Assembly (NCBI GenBank): GCA_025964295.1
Contig: JAOPZD010000291.1
Span: forward strand, 1-42,004
Reading direction: 5' to 3'
Source of the DNA: Conexibacter sp.
GTDB lineage: Bacteria; Actinomycetota; Thermoleophilia; Solirubrobacterales; Solirubrobacteraceae
DNA length: 42,004 bases
A program made the position numbers and the translations under genes. Shown in pieces: positions 5,846 to 12,589 of the stretch (position 1 is the stretch's first letter; each line of letters starts with the position of its first letter). The notes under the pieces are model-generated. The model was not told the origin of the DNA. It saw only the letters and a program-made list of their open reading frames with translations, and searched no databases.

Positions 5846-7162
5846 TCAGACAACATCCAGACCGCTCCATCCCCAGACCTGTGCGTTGGTCCCCTTGGGC
5901 TTCCACGAGGCGACGCCCAGCGCCTTCTTCGCGGTCTGGACCGTCCGCCATCCGATGTCACGGCTCTTGGCCTCAGCCTCCAGCTTCTTCACCGCAACAG
6001 GGCCGCCCCCCAGCATCTCCCGGAGCATGCTCTCAGCGCCCCTAGCCTTGTCAGCGAGTCTGTCGCCGTCGGCCCCGGCTTCGGCTGCGAGACCGTCCGA
6101 CGCCTTCCAGTCGCACTCATCGCCAAGGACGACCTGGACGAGCTTCTCAGCCTTGCCTTCGATCATCACCGTGGCGTCCTCCAGCTTGAACTTCATCGAC
6201 TTCTGGAGGCGTCCGACGTTGCACTTCGTGTGGCAGACCATGCGACCAGACCCGTCCGCGCCGTCGGGGTCATCCGGGTCGACGGTCACGGCCAGCTGGG
6301 AGCGGACGATCTGCCGGAAGCCGACAGAGCCGATTCCTCGTTCACGCGGGTCCGTCGACTTCGACTTGTTGGTGTGCCTGATGCCGTGAACCGTGATGTC
6401 GAACTCCTGGGCTGAGACCACCAGCGGCGTCAAGGCCTCACGCACGTCCGTGTCCTTGTAGGTGTTCACCCGCGGGTCCAGGAGCCCCACCAGCGGGTCT
6501 ACGATCAGCAGCCGAACCCCGCCCGCATCGAGGGCGCTACACAGGCGATGAGCGTCCCTAGGGAGGACGACTCCGCTCTCGACGCCATCCTTCGACAGCT
6601 TCACGAACTTGACCATCGAGAGGTCTGCACCGGCAGCCTCCAGACGCGGCCTGATCGTCCGCTCGGGGTCGTCCTCGGTCGTCAGCAGAGCCACGCCAAC
6701 CGGCTCCCCCGCGAAGCAGCCCGCCAGCGTCCCCAGGGACGCCATCTCCGCAAGCCTGATCGACAGCGCGGACTTGCCCAGACCCTCTGAGCCGATCTCC
6801 TCGGAGATCATGCCGCGGGGGATCCGGGCGTCCCAGACCCAGTCCGTCCGCTTCGACGTGATCGTGTCGAACCCGATCAGTTCCAGGCGGTAGCCCTCCG
6901 GGTCCTTACCCGCGACGTACGCGTCGAGTTCGTCATCCGGGACAAGGTTCAGCGCCTTGACGGACGCTAGACGCACTAGGTTCTCGCGCTTGGCGCTGTC
7001 GGGCTCTTCGGCAAGGAACCGAGCCACGTCATCGACCGTCATCGCAGGGGTGCCGTTCAGTGTCGCCGGGGTCATGCTGACACCAACTTCGGGCCGTTCA
7101 GCTGGGTACAATCCGTTGGTGGTTACTGGAGTGCTGTTGGCGGTCCTGGCGGGGACCGTCAT
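5846..7162 (-). CDS. RepA-like AAA ATPase (replicative helicase type)
   Basis: A 438-residue RecA-fold ATPase of the RepA/AAA_25 kind. Walker A is GSEGLGKS (124-131), Walker B RLLIVD (217-222), and HGIRHTNKS (259-267) fits the sensor region. The C-terminus (about 385-430, VKKLEAEAKSRDIGWRTVQTAKKALG) is a winged-helix-like DNA-binding tail. Proteins of this type load or act as hexameric helicase in replication of plasmids, satellites and actinobacterial integrative elements. Its ATG overlaps the stop of the small HTH gene before it (TGATG), and its 3' end abuts the iterons. No primase domain is obvious; host primase may be used. Confidence 0.85.
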   Translation of the reverse strand: MTVPARTANSTPVTTNGLYPAERPEVGVSMTPATLNGTPAMTVDDVARFLAEEPDSAKRENLVRLASVKALNLVPDDELDAYVAGKDPEGYRLELIGFDTITSKRTDWVWDARIPRGMISEEIGSEGLGKSALSIRLAEMASLGTLAGCFAGEPVGVALLTTEDDPERTIRPRLEAAGADLSMVKFVKLSKDGVESGVVLPRDAHRLCSALDAGGVRLLIVDPLVGLLDPRVNTYKDTDVREALTPLVVSAQEFDITVHGIRHTNKSKSTDPRERGIGSVGFRQIVRSQLAVTVDPDDPDGADGSGRMVCHTKCNVGRLQKSMKFKLEDATVMIEGKAEKLVQVVLGDECDWKASDGLAAEAGADGDRLADKARGAESMLREMLGGGPVAVKKLEAEAKSRDIGWRTVQTAKKALGVASWKPKGTNAQVWGWSGLDVV

Positions 7163-7380
7163 CAGTTTTTACCTCCGGTCTGGCCCGGCGGCCAAAGGAT
7201 GTCCTGCGGGGTATCCAGAGCCAGCGACAGCAGGCGTCGCGTCCGGCGACTGGTCCGACTTCGCGCTTCCTCAGCGTTCCTCACCGTCTTCCAGACGAGG
7301 TCCGACTTCTTGGCGAGTTGATCGACGGACAGGCCACGTTCGAGGCGTGCCGTCTTGAGTGGGGTTTGGGTGGAGTCCAT
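7162..7380 (-). CDS. Small XRE-type HTH protein upstream of the Rep gene
   Basis: A 72-residue single-domain helix-turn-helix protein (LKTARLERGLSVDQLAKKSDLVWKTVRNAEEARSR...RRLLSLALDTPQDILWPPG). It is translationally coupled to the ATPase (TGATG) and divergent from the excisionase/integrase operon, so it probably sets the switch between maintenance and excision/replication. A -10-like TAAACT (7388-7393, minus strand) sits 7 nt before the ATG without a ribosome site, suggesting a leaderless message. Confidence 0.75.
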   Translation of the reverse strand: MDSTQTPLKTARLERGLSVDQLAKKSDLVWKTVRNAEEARSRTSRRTRRLLSLALDTPQDILWPPGQTGGKN

Positions 7381-7587
7381 AGGTCAAAGTTTACCCCATG
7401 AAGCGGCACGGAATCGGTTCCAGGAATCGTGCTTTTCCCCTGCTCAGAGGCCACTTTTTCCGCCAGCTGGTACACAGCCTGGCAACGCGCCAGAACCCCA
7501 GCGAGGCCAGCCCCCGAACCCCTCCCGGCGACCCCTGGGAGGCTAGGTGGCCGGGGGCTTGCGAGCTTCGGTGATAGTCGTCCCACC

Positions 7588-7616
7588 TTGCGTTCGGGGC
7601 GGGTTCTTCCGATACT
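7588..7616 (+). promoter_or_regulatory. Leaderless promoter of the excisionase-integrase operon
   Basis: TTGCGT (7588-7593), 17-bp spacer, GATACT (7611-7616), then 6 nt to the GTG at 7623. The geometry is the same as at the serine recombinase. No ribosome-binding sequence is present before the GTG. Confidence 0.55.
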
Positions 7617-7622
7617 GACATT

Positions 7623-8045
7623 GTGACCCCTTCGCTTCGCCTCTGTGAGAACTGCCGCAACCCCGCTGTGTACGTCTGGACGGTGTACGGCCGCGACCAT
7701 GTGACGTGCGCGCGGTGCAAGCCCGGCGACGACCCAGACGCGACGTGTCGGCCGGTCGGCGAGGTCGATCTTCCGCCGGTCATCGTGCGGCCGTTGACGG
7801 TCGCTGAGGCTGCTGTCTTCGCCGGGGTCTCGCCCAGGACGATCTACCGCAAACTGGCGGAAGGCGCGTACGGCGAAGACGGGGCGTGGAAGGAAGGCAG
7901 CGGCTGGATGATTGACCCCGATGCGCTGCGAGCGGCTCGGACGAAGGGCGGCCAGCCCGCTACGCGCAAGGCCAAGCCGAGCGTGACCGCCAAGCAGATG
8001 GCCAAGACCACGACGAAGACCGACGACATGGGCTGGCCCGCATGA
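7623..8045 (+). CDS. Excisionase-like protein with zinc ribbon and HTH
   Basis: A 140-residue protein. Four cysteines as C8xxC11 and C29xxC32 make an N-terminal zinc ribbon. A MerR/excisionase-type helix-turn-helix follows (about 58-105, LTVAEAAVFAGVSPRTIYRKLAEG ... GWMIDPDAL), with a Lys/Thr-rich tail. The GTG start is fixed by the leaderless promoter and the stop overlaps the integrase ATG (ATGA). HTH proteins of this class next to tyrosine integrases usually act as recombination directionality factors; here the zinc ribbon is an extra. The excisionase role is inferred from family and position. Confidence 0.75.
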   Translation: MTPSLRLCENCRNPAVYVWTVYGRDHVTCARCKPGDDPDATCRPVGEVDLPPVIVRPLTVAEAAVFAGVSPRTIYRKLAEGAYGEDGAWKEGSGWMIDPDALRAARTKGGQPATRKAKPSVTAKQMAKTTTKTDDMGWPA

Positions 8046-9250
8046 CCCGCAGGCTGCCGCAGGGCATCGACCTCCTGCCGTCAGGCCTCTACCGTGCCCG
8101 CGTCCCGGTCGAGAAGCTGCCGAACGGTCGGTGGCGATACCTGTCCAAGTCGTTCACCCGTCAGCGCGATGCGGTGGCCTGGCGCGACTCCGTGAAGATC
8201 GCCAAGCAGACCGGCCGCGTCGAGACTCTGGACTCCGACCTGATCACCTTGAGCGAGCTTGCAGCCGAGCACATGCAGGCGACCCACGCGAACCTCGCAG
8301 CCGCCACCTACCGCACGAACCGTCAGGTCTGGAAGACCCACGTACACAGCCACGCGCTCGCGGGCATGACTCTGCGAGCGATCACGCCGAAGGTGATCGA
8401 AGACTTCCGGGACGAGATCCTTGCGGCCGGTGCAGGACCCCAGAGCGTGCGTCGGCTCATGGTGAACATGCAGACCATGTTCGACCGCGCCGTCCGCGAC
8501 GAGCGGATCAAGGCCAACCCCGTGAAGCTCATCTCCAAGCCGAAGATCACGCGCCGTGAGGGCATCGTCCCGGTGACTCCGGTAGAGGTCGAGAAGATCC
8601 GCGCCAAGCTCGACGGTGTGGACGCCGTGATGGTCTCCGTCCTGGCCTACACGGGGATGCGTCCCGGCGAAGCTCGCGGGCTCAAGTGGAGCGACCTAAC
8701 CCCGGACGGGTTCAACATCTGGCGCGCTGTCGGCCCCGAAGGGGTCAAGGCGACGAAGACCGGCCACACGCGCACGCACGTACCCGTCTGCAAGGCGCTG
8801 CATGCCGACCTAGAGGCGTGGCACCGAGAGTCCGGGAGCCCCAGCAAGGCTGAGTTCATCTTCCCCCGTCAGGACGGCGAGCCGTGGTCCGAGACCGACT
8901 ACCGCAACTGGCGCAAGCGGAAGTTCCGCACCGCCGTAGAAGCCGCCGGGGTTGACCTCGCGCGCCCCTACGATCTCCGTCACGCTGCCGCGTCGTTGTG
9001 GCTGGCGGAGGGCTGGCAGGTTGTAGAGGTGGCGTCCTGGTTGGGCCACAACGCGAGCGAGACCCTCAAGACGTACGCGCACGTCGTTCCCGGACGCAAG
9101 CCCGGCAAGCGCAAGACGCTGGATCAGCGGGTGTCGGCCGCTCGCCGTGACATAGCTGTGACATACGCGCTTGTCATGGAGGGTCATGACGATGTCAGGT
9201 CCGATGGCGAGAAACCCAGTGTGGAGGGCGCTATCGGGCAGATCGCGTGA
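8042..9250 (+). CDS. int: Tyrosine site-specific integrase
   Basis: A 402-residue phage-type integrase with an N-terminal arm-binding region (about 1-60), a SAM-like core-binding domain (70-165) and a catalytic domain (175-350). Catalytic residues are Arg207 (TGMRPGEARGLKW), Lys239, Arg313 in YDLRHAAAS (the usual first His replaced by Tyr310), His336 in LGHNAS and nucleophile Tyr345. It integrates the element into tRNA-Thr by recombination between the 45-bp repeats. It is coupled to the excisionase-like gene by an ATGA overlap and ends 23 bp before attR; its last codons contain the putative arm sites. Confidence 0.95.
   Translation: MTRRLPQGIDLLPSGLYRARVPVEKLPNGRWRYLSKSFTRQRDAVAWRDSVKIAKQTGRVETLDSDLITLSELAAEHMQATHANLAAATYRTNRQVWKTHVHSHALAGMTLRAITPKVIEDFRDEILAAGAGPQSVRRLMVNMQTMFDRAVRDERIKANPVKLISKPKITRREGIVPVTPVEVEKIRAKLDGVDAVMVSVLAYTGMRPGEARGLKWSDLTPDGFNIWRAVGPEGVKATKTGHTRTHVPVCKALHADLEAWHRESGSPSKAEFIFPRQDGEPWSETDYRNWRKRKFRTAVEAAGVDLARPYDLRHAAASLWLAEGWQVVEVASWLGHNASETLKTYAHVVPGRKPGKRKTLDQRVSAARRDIAVTYALVMEGHDDVRSDGEKPSVEGAIGQIA
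9148..9197 (+). promoter_or_regulatory. Probable right integrase/excisionase arm-binding sites
   Basis: TGACATAG (9148-9155) and TGACATAC (9159-9166) lie 11 bp apart within the 3' end of the integrase gene. They are followed by TGTCAT (9172-9177), palindrome GTCATGAC (9183-9190) and ATGTCA (9192-9197). The first two octamers and the palindrome are also present at the left end (186-208). Confidence 0.5.
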
Positions 9251-9273
9251 CCCTGTAGGACATCCCGGGTTCC

Positions 9274-9318
9274 CTCGTAATGAAGGGGTCAGCGGTTCGA
9301 ATCCGCTCGTCGGCTCTC
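9274..9318 (+). repeat. attR: second copy of the tRNA-Thr 3' end
   Basis: Exact 45-bp copy of 75-119 without the 5' half of the tRNA, directly after the integrase gene. With attL it bounds an element of about 9.2 kb. Confidence 0.9.
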
Positions 9319-9320
9319 AG

Positions 9321-9343
9321 AAACGCCCTTGGAATGGGCGTTT
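9321..9343 (+). terminator. Terminator following attR
   Basis: 8-bp stem AAACGCCC / GGGCGTTT with a 7-nt loop and T-run. It differs from the terminators after the other tRNA-end copies. Confidence 0.7.
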
Positions 9344-9549
9344 TGGTGTTTTCGAGGCATGGCTAAGTCGGCGAAGGTCGATCGGAGGTAACTCTGGGGG
9401 TAACACCCGGTTTCGCGGGCCATCGACTCGTCGGCGCCTGTGGCGCCCGCTCGCTGTGCGGTACGGCCTCCTACGGTCAGCCGTGTAGCGGGGTCACGTG
9501 GGCCGCTTCCACGGCCGGGGTGGCGGGCTTGTCGATGCCCCGTCGGCCG

Positions 9550-9640
9550 GGCGGCGTCGACGGAGGGCAACGGGTGCCCGTACGTGTCGATGGTGGTGCG
9601 GATGTTGCGGTGGCCCAGGGCCGCGAAGATCAAGACGGCG
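9550..9640 (-). pseudogene. Tyrosine integrase C-terminal remnant
   Basis: On the minus strand, VLIFAALGHRNIRTTIDTYG and the following HPLPS match the conserved end of a tyrosine integrase (the LGH box and the Tyr nucleophile). The rest of the gene is missing: upstream it runs into the transposase remnant and downstream toward the tRNA-end copy. It is the relic of an earlier element integrated at the same site. Confidence 0.65.
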
Positions 9641-9667
9641 TGTGGCAGTGCCGATGCAGTCCGACTC

Positions 9668-9826
9668 GCTGCGCTCACCGCGACCAGCTCCGGTGACCTG
9701 CGCGACCTCGGCCTCCATCAACTCACGCACGACTAACGCGACGGCGTCGCACAGCAGGTCACCGTGCTCGCCGGCCATCGCGTTCGCGACAACATCCCCA
9801 GCGGTCATCATCCGTTCCTCGGCCAT
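9668..9826 (-). pseudogene. IS256-family transposase N-terminal remnant
   Basis: About 52 residues, ending DAVALVVRELMEAEVAQVTG and GAGRGERS, match the N-terminal region of IS256/Mutator-type transposases. The frame then breaks into the integrase remnant, so the DDE catalytic region is absent. Upstream sequence to about 9935 is probably the 5' end of the IS, and a terminal repeat may lie near 9910-9932, though no partner is found in the window. Confidence 0.6.
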
Positions 9827-10124
9827 CGTGGTGCTCCTTCTTGTCGAACTCCTGGAAGAGAACGACGAGCTTGGACGCCACGGTGGTCGGACTGACCTTC
9901 ACCGGGCGGCCGCTACACCACTTCTACCGACGTGACCGGGACGTTGCTCTCGCCCCGTCCCTCGTTGTCTGGAGAACATCGGCGCTAGCAACTCCGCTCA
10001 CCGGGGAACTGAGAGGGAACATTCGCGCCACCGACACGGTCTGCCGATGACCGGCGCCAGCGACAACCACGACAAATGCTGAGCTTCGCGGACCACCTCG
10101 GACCATCCGGGCCGCCCTGAGCCC

Positions 10125-10165
10125 CTCGTAATGAAGGGTCAGCGGTTCGAATCCGCTCGTCGGCT
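10125..10165 (+). repeat. Third tRNA-Thr 3'-end copy, one base deleted
   Basis: 41 bp matching the tRNA 3' end from the same anticodon-loop start, but with one G missing from the GGGG run (variable loop region) and no downstream CTC. It marks the far side of the decayed insertion 9319-10124 and is probably no longer a good recombination site. Confidence 0.85.
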
Positions 10166-10170
10166 TTACC

Positions 10171-10198
10171 GAAGGCGCCCGCCTGGTGGGGCGCCTTC
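10171..10198 (+). terminator. Terminator after the third tRNA-end copy
   Basis: 10-bp stem GAAGGCGCCC / GGGCGCCTTC with an 8-nt loop. It may be the original chromosomal tRNA terminator or that of an older element. Confidence 0.65.
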
Positions 10199-10387
10199 AT
10201 GCTTTGAGGATCGTGTCCCGCGACGGATTGCGCGCGTCAGTCTTACCTCCAGGACAGAAACACCTATCCACGGGGAGCGGACCCTGACCCCCCGAGGGGG
10301 ATTGTGGCTGCGCCGGCTACAGACGATCGTGCGCCCCACTATCAATGCGGGGCACCTTGGCGTGCCCTGCGAAAAAGAGGCGGTCAT

Positions 10388-10885
10388 ATGTTGGGTTCTC
10401 TGCGTAGGCGGCGCGTAATCGCGCTGCTTGCGGTTGTTTCGGCGTTGGTGCTCGCGGTGAGCGCTTACGCATACTTCACCAGCACGGGATCCGGCACCGG
10501 CTCGGCGACTGTCGGTTCCTCGACGGCGTTCACGGTCAACGTTGCAGCCAGCACGGGCGGTCCTCTGTTCCCGGGCGCCGGTACCGTGAGCTTCAACTAC
10601 ACAGTGACCAACCCGAGCACGGGTCATCAGAACCTGTCTGCGACGACGGCGACTGTCGCCTCGTCGGGTGGAAACATCACGGAGGGCTCGCCGGCCGTCG
10701 CGGTCGCGGGTTGTCTCTCGAGCTGGTTCACGGCTGTGAACACGGCGCCGACGCCGCTGCCGCAGAACCTCGCGGGTGGCGCGACGTCAAGTGGCGGCAG
10801 CGTGGCCGTCACGATGCAGGACTCCGGCACGAGCCAGGATCCGTGCCAGGGCCACACGCCGAACGTCACGGTCAACGCCAGCTAA
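10388..10885 (+). CDS. Small exported structural-type protein (TasA/SipW-substrate-like)
   Basis: A 165-residue secreted protein. It starts with a basic N-terminus and hydrophobic segment (MLGSLRRRRVIALLAVVSALVLAVSAYAYFTSTG, given here as a short quote of the region 1-34) ending in a YAYF motif typical of camelysin/TasA-like exported proteins. The mature part is a Thr/Ser/Gly-rich beta-sandwich with two cysteines (AGCLSSWF and QDPCQGH) that could form a disulfide. The ATG at 10388 has a GAGG-type ribosome site. The same C..SxWF / ACKNAH pattern reappears at the C-terminus of the next protein, so the two may share a domain. First gene of a three-gene export operon. Confidence 0.75.
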   Translation: MLGSLRRRRVIALLAVVSALVLAVSAYAYFTSTGSGTGSATVGSSTAFTVNVAASTGGPLFPGAGTVSFNYTVTNPSTGHQNLSATTATVASSGGNITEGSPAVAVAGCLSSWFTAVNTAPTPLPQNLAGGATSSGGSVAVTMQDSGTSQDPCQGHTPNVTVNAS

Positions 10886-10899
10886 GTCGGCTGCACGCA

Positions 10900-10931
10900 G
10901 ACGGGCGCTCCATGGCGGTGGAGCGCCCGTC
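10900..10931 (+). terminator. Strong intergenic hairpin between export genes 1 and 2
   Basis: 12-bp perfect stem (10900-10911 with 10920-10931, GACGGGCGCTCC arm) and 8-nt loop, without a U-tract. It may act as a partial terminator or mRNA stabiliser so that the first small protein is made in excess over the two large ones. Confidence 0.5.
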
Positions 10932-10969
10932 GAGTGCGCCGCTGATTAGCTGAGCGACGGGGAGAGCTA

Positions 10970-12589
10970 ATGCTTGGATTCGGCCAGAGATGGAAGACGC
11001 CGCGGCTCGCCGCGGGGCTGCTCGGCACGCTCGTTCTAGTTGGCGCGATGGGTGCCACCCACGCAAGCGCGTTGCTCGGGATCCTGCCGATCCCGGCGCC
11101 CACAATCACGTCCGGCCCTGCGAGCACGACGCTCTCGAACTCCGCGACATTCGTCTTCACCGACAACGACACGGGCCTCAAGCTCGGAAATCTGAAGCAG
11201 CAGTGCTCCCTGGACGGATCCTCGTTCACGAATTGCTCCAGCCCGAAGACCTACATCGGTCTCGCGGCTGGCTCACACCTCTTCCGGGTCAAGTCGACCG
11301 GGGTGCTCGGTGATCTGCCGAGCACGACCACGAGCTACTCGTGGCTGATCGACTACGGGGCGCCCCTGATCGTTGTGGCCTTCCCCGGCGACGGTGGCTC
11401 ATACAACGCGAGCGGCTGGAATGCGGGATGTGCCGCAGGCCCGGGTGTCTGCGGGACCGCGAGCGACCCGAGCGGCGTCGTCAACGTCGCCGTGTCTGTG
11501 CGCCAGGTCGCGAGCGGCAAGTGGTGGGGCGGCGCCGCCTTCGACAAGACCACCGAATTCTTCATCGTGGCGAACGGCGCCGGCAGTTGGCGCCTGCCGC
11601 TGCCGATGCCCTCCGGCGACGGCTCCTACACGGTGCACGCAAGGGCGACCGACGGCCTGGGGAACACGATGCCGGCCGGTTCCTACGCCGCATCGACCTT
11701 CACCGTCGACACACAGCCGCCGCCCACGCCGGTGATCACAGATAAGCCGGCAAGCCTGACGACTTCCACCAACGCCTCGCTGTCCTTCAGCGAGGGCGAG
11801 ACCGCCGCATCGTTCGTGTGCAGCCTCGACAGCGCCACGTACGCGGCATGCGCGAGCCCCAAAAGCTACGCGAACCTCGGCGACGGCTCCCACACCTTCA
11901 AGGTCAAGACGCGCGACGCGGCAGGCAACCTCAGCGACGCGGCGTCGTGGACCTGGACTGTCGATACCACAGCTCCGTCGGCACCGAAGATCACGCAGAA
12001 CCCGGGGCTGGTCACGAGCGCCTACACCGACACGTTCGCGTTCACCGATACGCAGTCCGACGTCAGCTATGAGTGCAAGCTCGACAGGGGCGCTTGGACT
12101 GCGTGCGCCACGCCGAAGAACTACTACGGCCTGTCGCAGGGCACCCACACGTTCGCGGTCCGCGCTGTCGACACCGCCGGCAACCGGAGCGGGGCGGCCC
12201 TTTTCGTCTTCGTAGTCAGCGTCTCATCACCAGGCACTCCATTCAAGATGAGCGGCGACGCCACCGGGGTTCTTTATCCCGGTGCCAACCCGGTACCGAT
12301 CGCCCTGAAGCTGACGAATCCCGGTGCCAGCGCAATCACCGTCAACGCCGTCACGGTCGGGGTCGCGCCGGCGAGCCTTCCGGCGGGCTGTACCAGCGCC
12401 TGGTTTCAGATCGTGCAGTCGGATGTCGCGGACGGAAACGCGGTTGCGGTACCCGCGCATTCCTCGGTGACGCTCCCCGCTCAGGGCGTGGCGGCGCCGG
12501 CGATCCGGCTCATCGAGTCCAACACCAACCAAAACGCCTGCAAGAACGCGCACCCGACACTCACCTACAACGGGAGCGCGCACTCATGA
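10970..12589 (+). CDS. Secreted Ig-like repeat protein (539 aa)
   Basis: An N-terminal signal or anchor segment (about 12-34, LAAGLLGTLVLVGAMGATHASA) is followed by a chain of bacterial Ig-like domains. Three carry the repeat CSLDG..FxxC.SPK.Y..L..GSHxF.VK, with paired cysteines about 10 residues apart, near residues 82-115, 283-318 and 365-403. The C-terminal 120 residues (GDATGVLYPGANPVPIALKL ... TNQNACKNAHPTLTYNG) form a separate beta domain similar to the mature part of the preceding protein. GGGGAG lies before the ATG. The stop overlaps the next gene (ATGA). Likely a surface or matrix protein. Confidence 0.8.
   Translation: MLGFGQRWKTPRLAAGLLGTLVLVGAMGATHASALLGILPIPAPTITSGPASTTLSNSATFVFTDNDTGLKLGNLKQQCSLDGSSFTNCSSPKTYIGLAAGSHLFRVKSTGVLGDLPSTTTSYSWLIDYGAPLIVVAFPGDGGSYNASGWNAGCAAGPGVCGTASDPSGVVNVAVSVRQVASGKWWGGAAFDKTTEFFIVANGAGSWRLPLPMPSGDGSYTVHARATDGLGNTMPAGSYAASTFTVDTQPPPTPVITDKPASLTTSTNASLSFSEGETAASFVCSLDSATYAACASPKSYANLGDGSHTFKVKTRDAAGNLSDAASWTWTVDTTAPSAPKITQNPGLVTSAYTDTFAFTDTQSDVSYECKLDRGAWTACATPKNYYGLSQGTHTFAVRAVDTAGNRSGAALFVFVVSVSSPGTPFKMSGDATGVLYPGANPVPIALKLTNPGASAITVNAVTVGVAPASLPAGCTSAWFQIVQSDVADGNAVAVPAHSSVTLPAQGVAAPAIRLIESNTNQNACKNAHPTLTYNGSAHS

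Noticed and set aside
44..9318. Prophage or conjugative element
   Set aside because: No capsid, portal, terminase, tail, lysis, FtsK-type translocase or relaxase gene is visible between the att sites. The gene content fits a satellite-like or AICE-like remnant instead.
44..10165. Additional tRNA-Thr genes at 9274 and 10125
   Set aside because: Only the 3' half from the anticodon loop is present; acceptor 5' strand and D arm are missing, so these are att copies.
10200..10387. Riboswitch before the export operon
   Set aside because: Short GC hairpins are present (for example GCCCC...GGGGC), but nothing matches a riboswitch consensus I can recognise.
12073..12585. A longer reading frame upstream of the 1200-residue secreted protein (start at 12073)
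   Set aside because: It lies in another frame over the end of the Ig-repeat gene and has Arg-rich shadow composition. The ATG at 12586 gives a signal peptide and an ATGA overlap.
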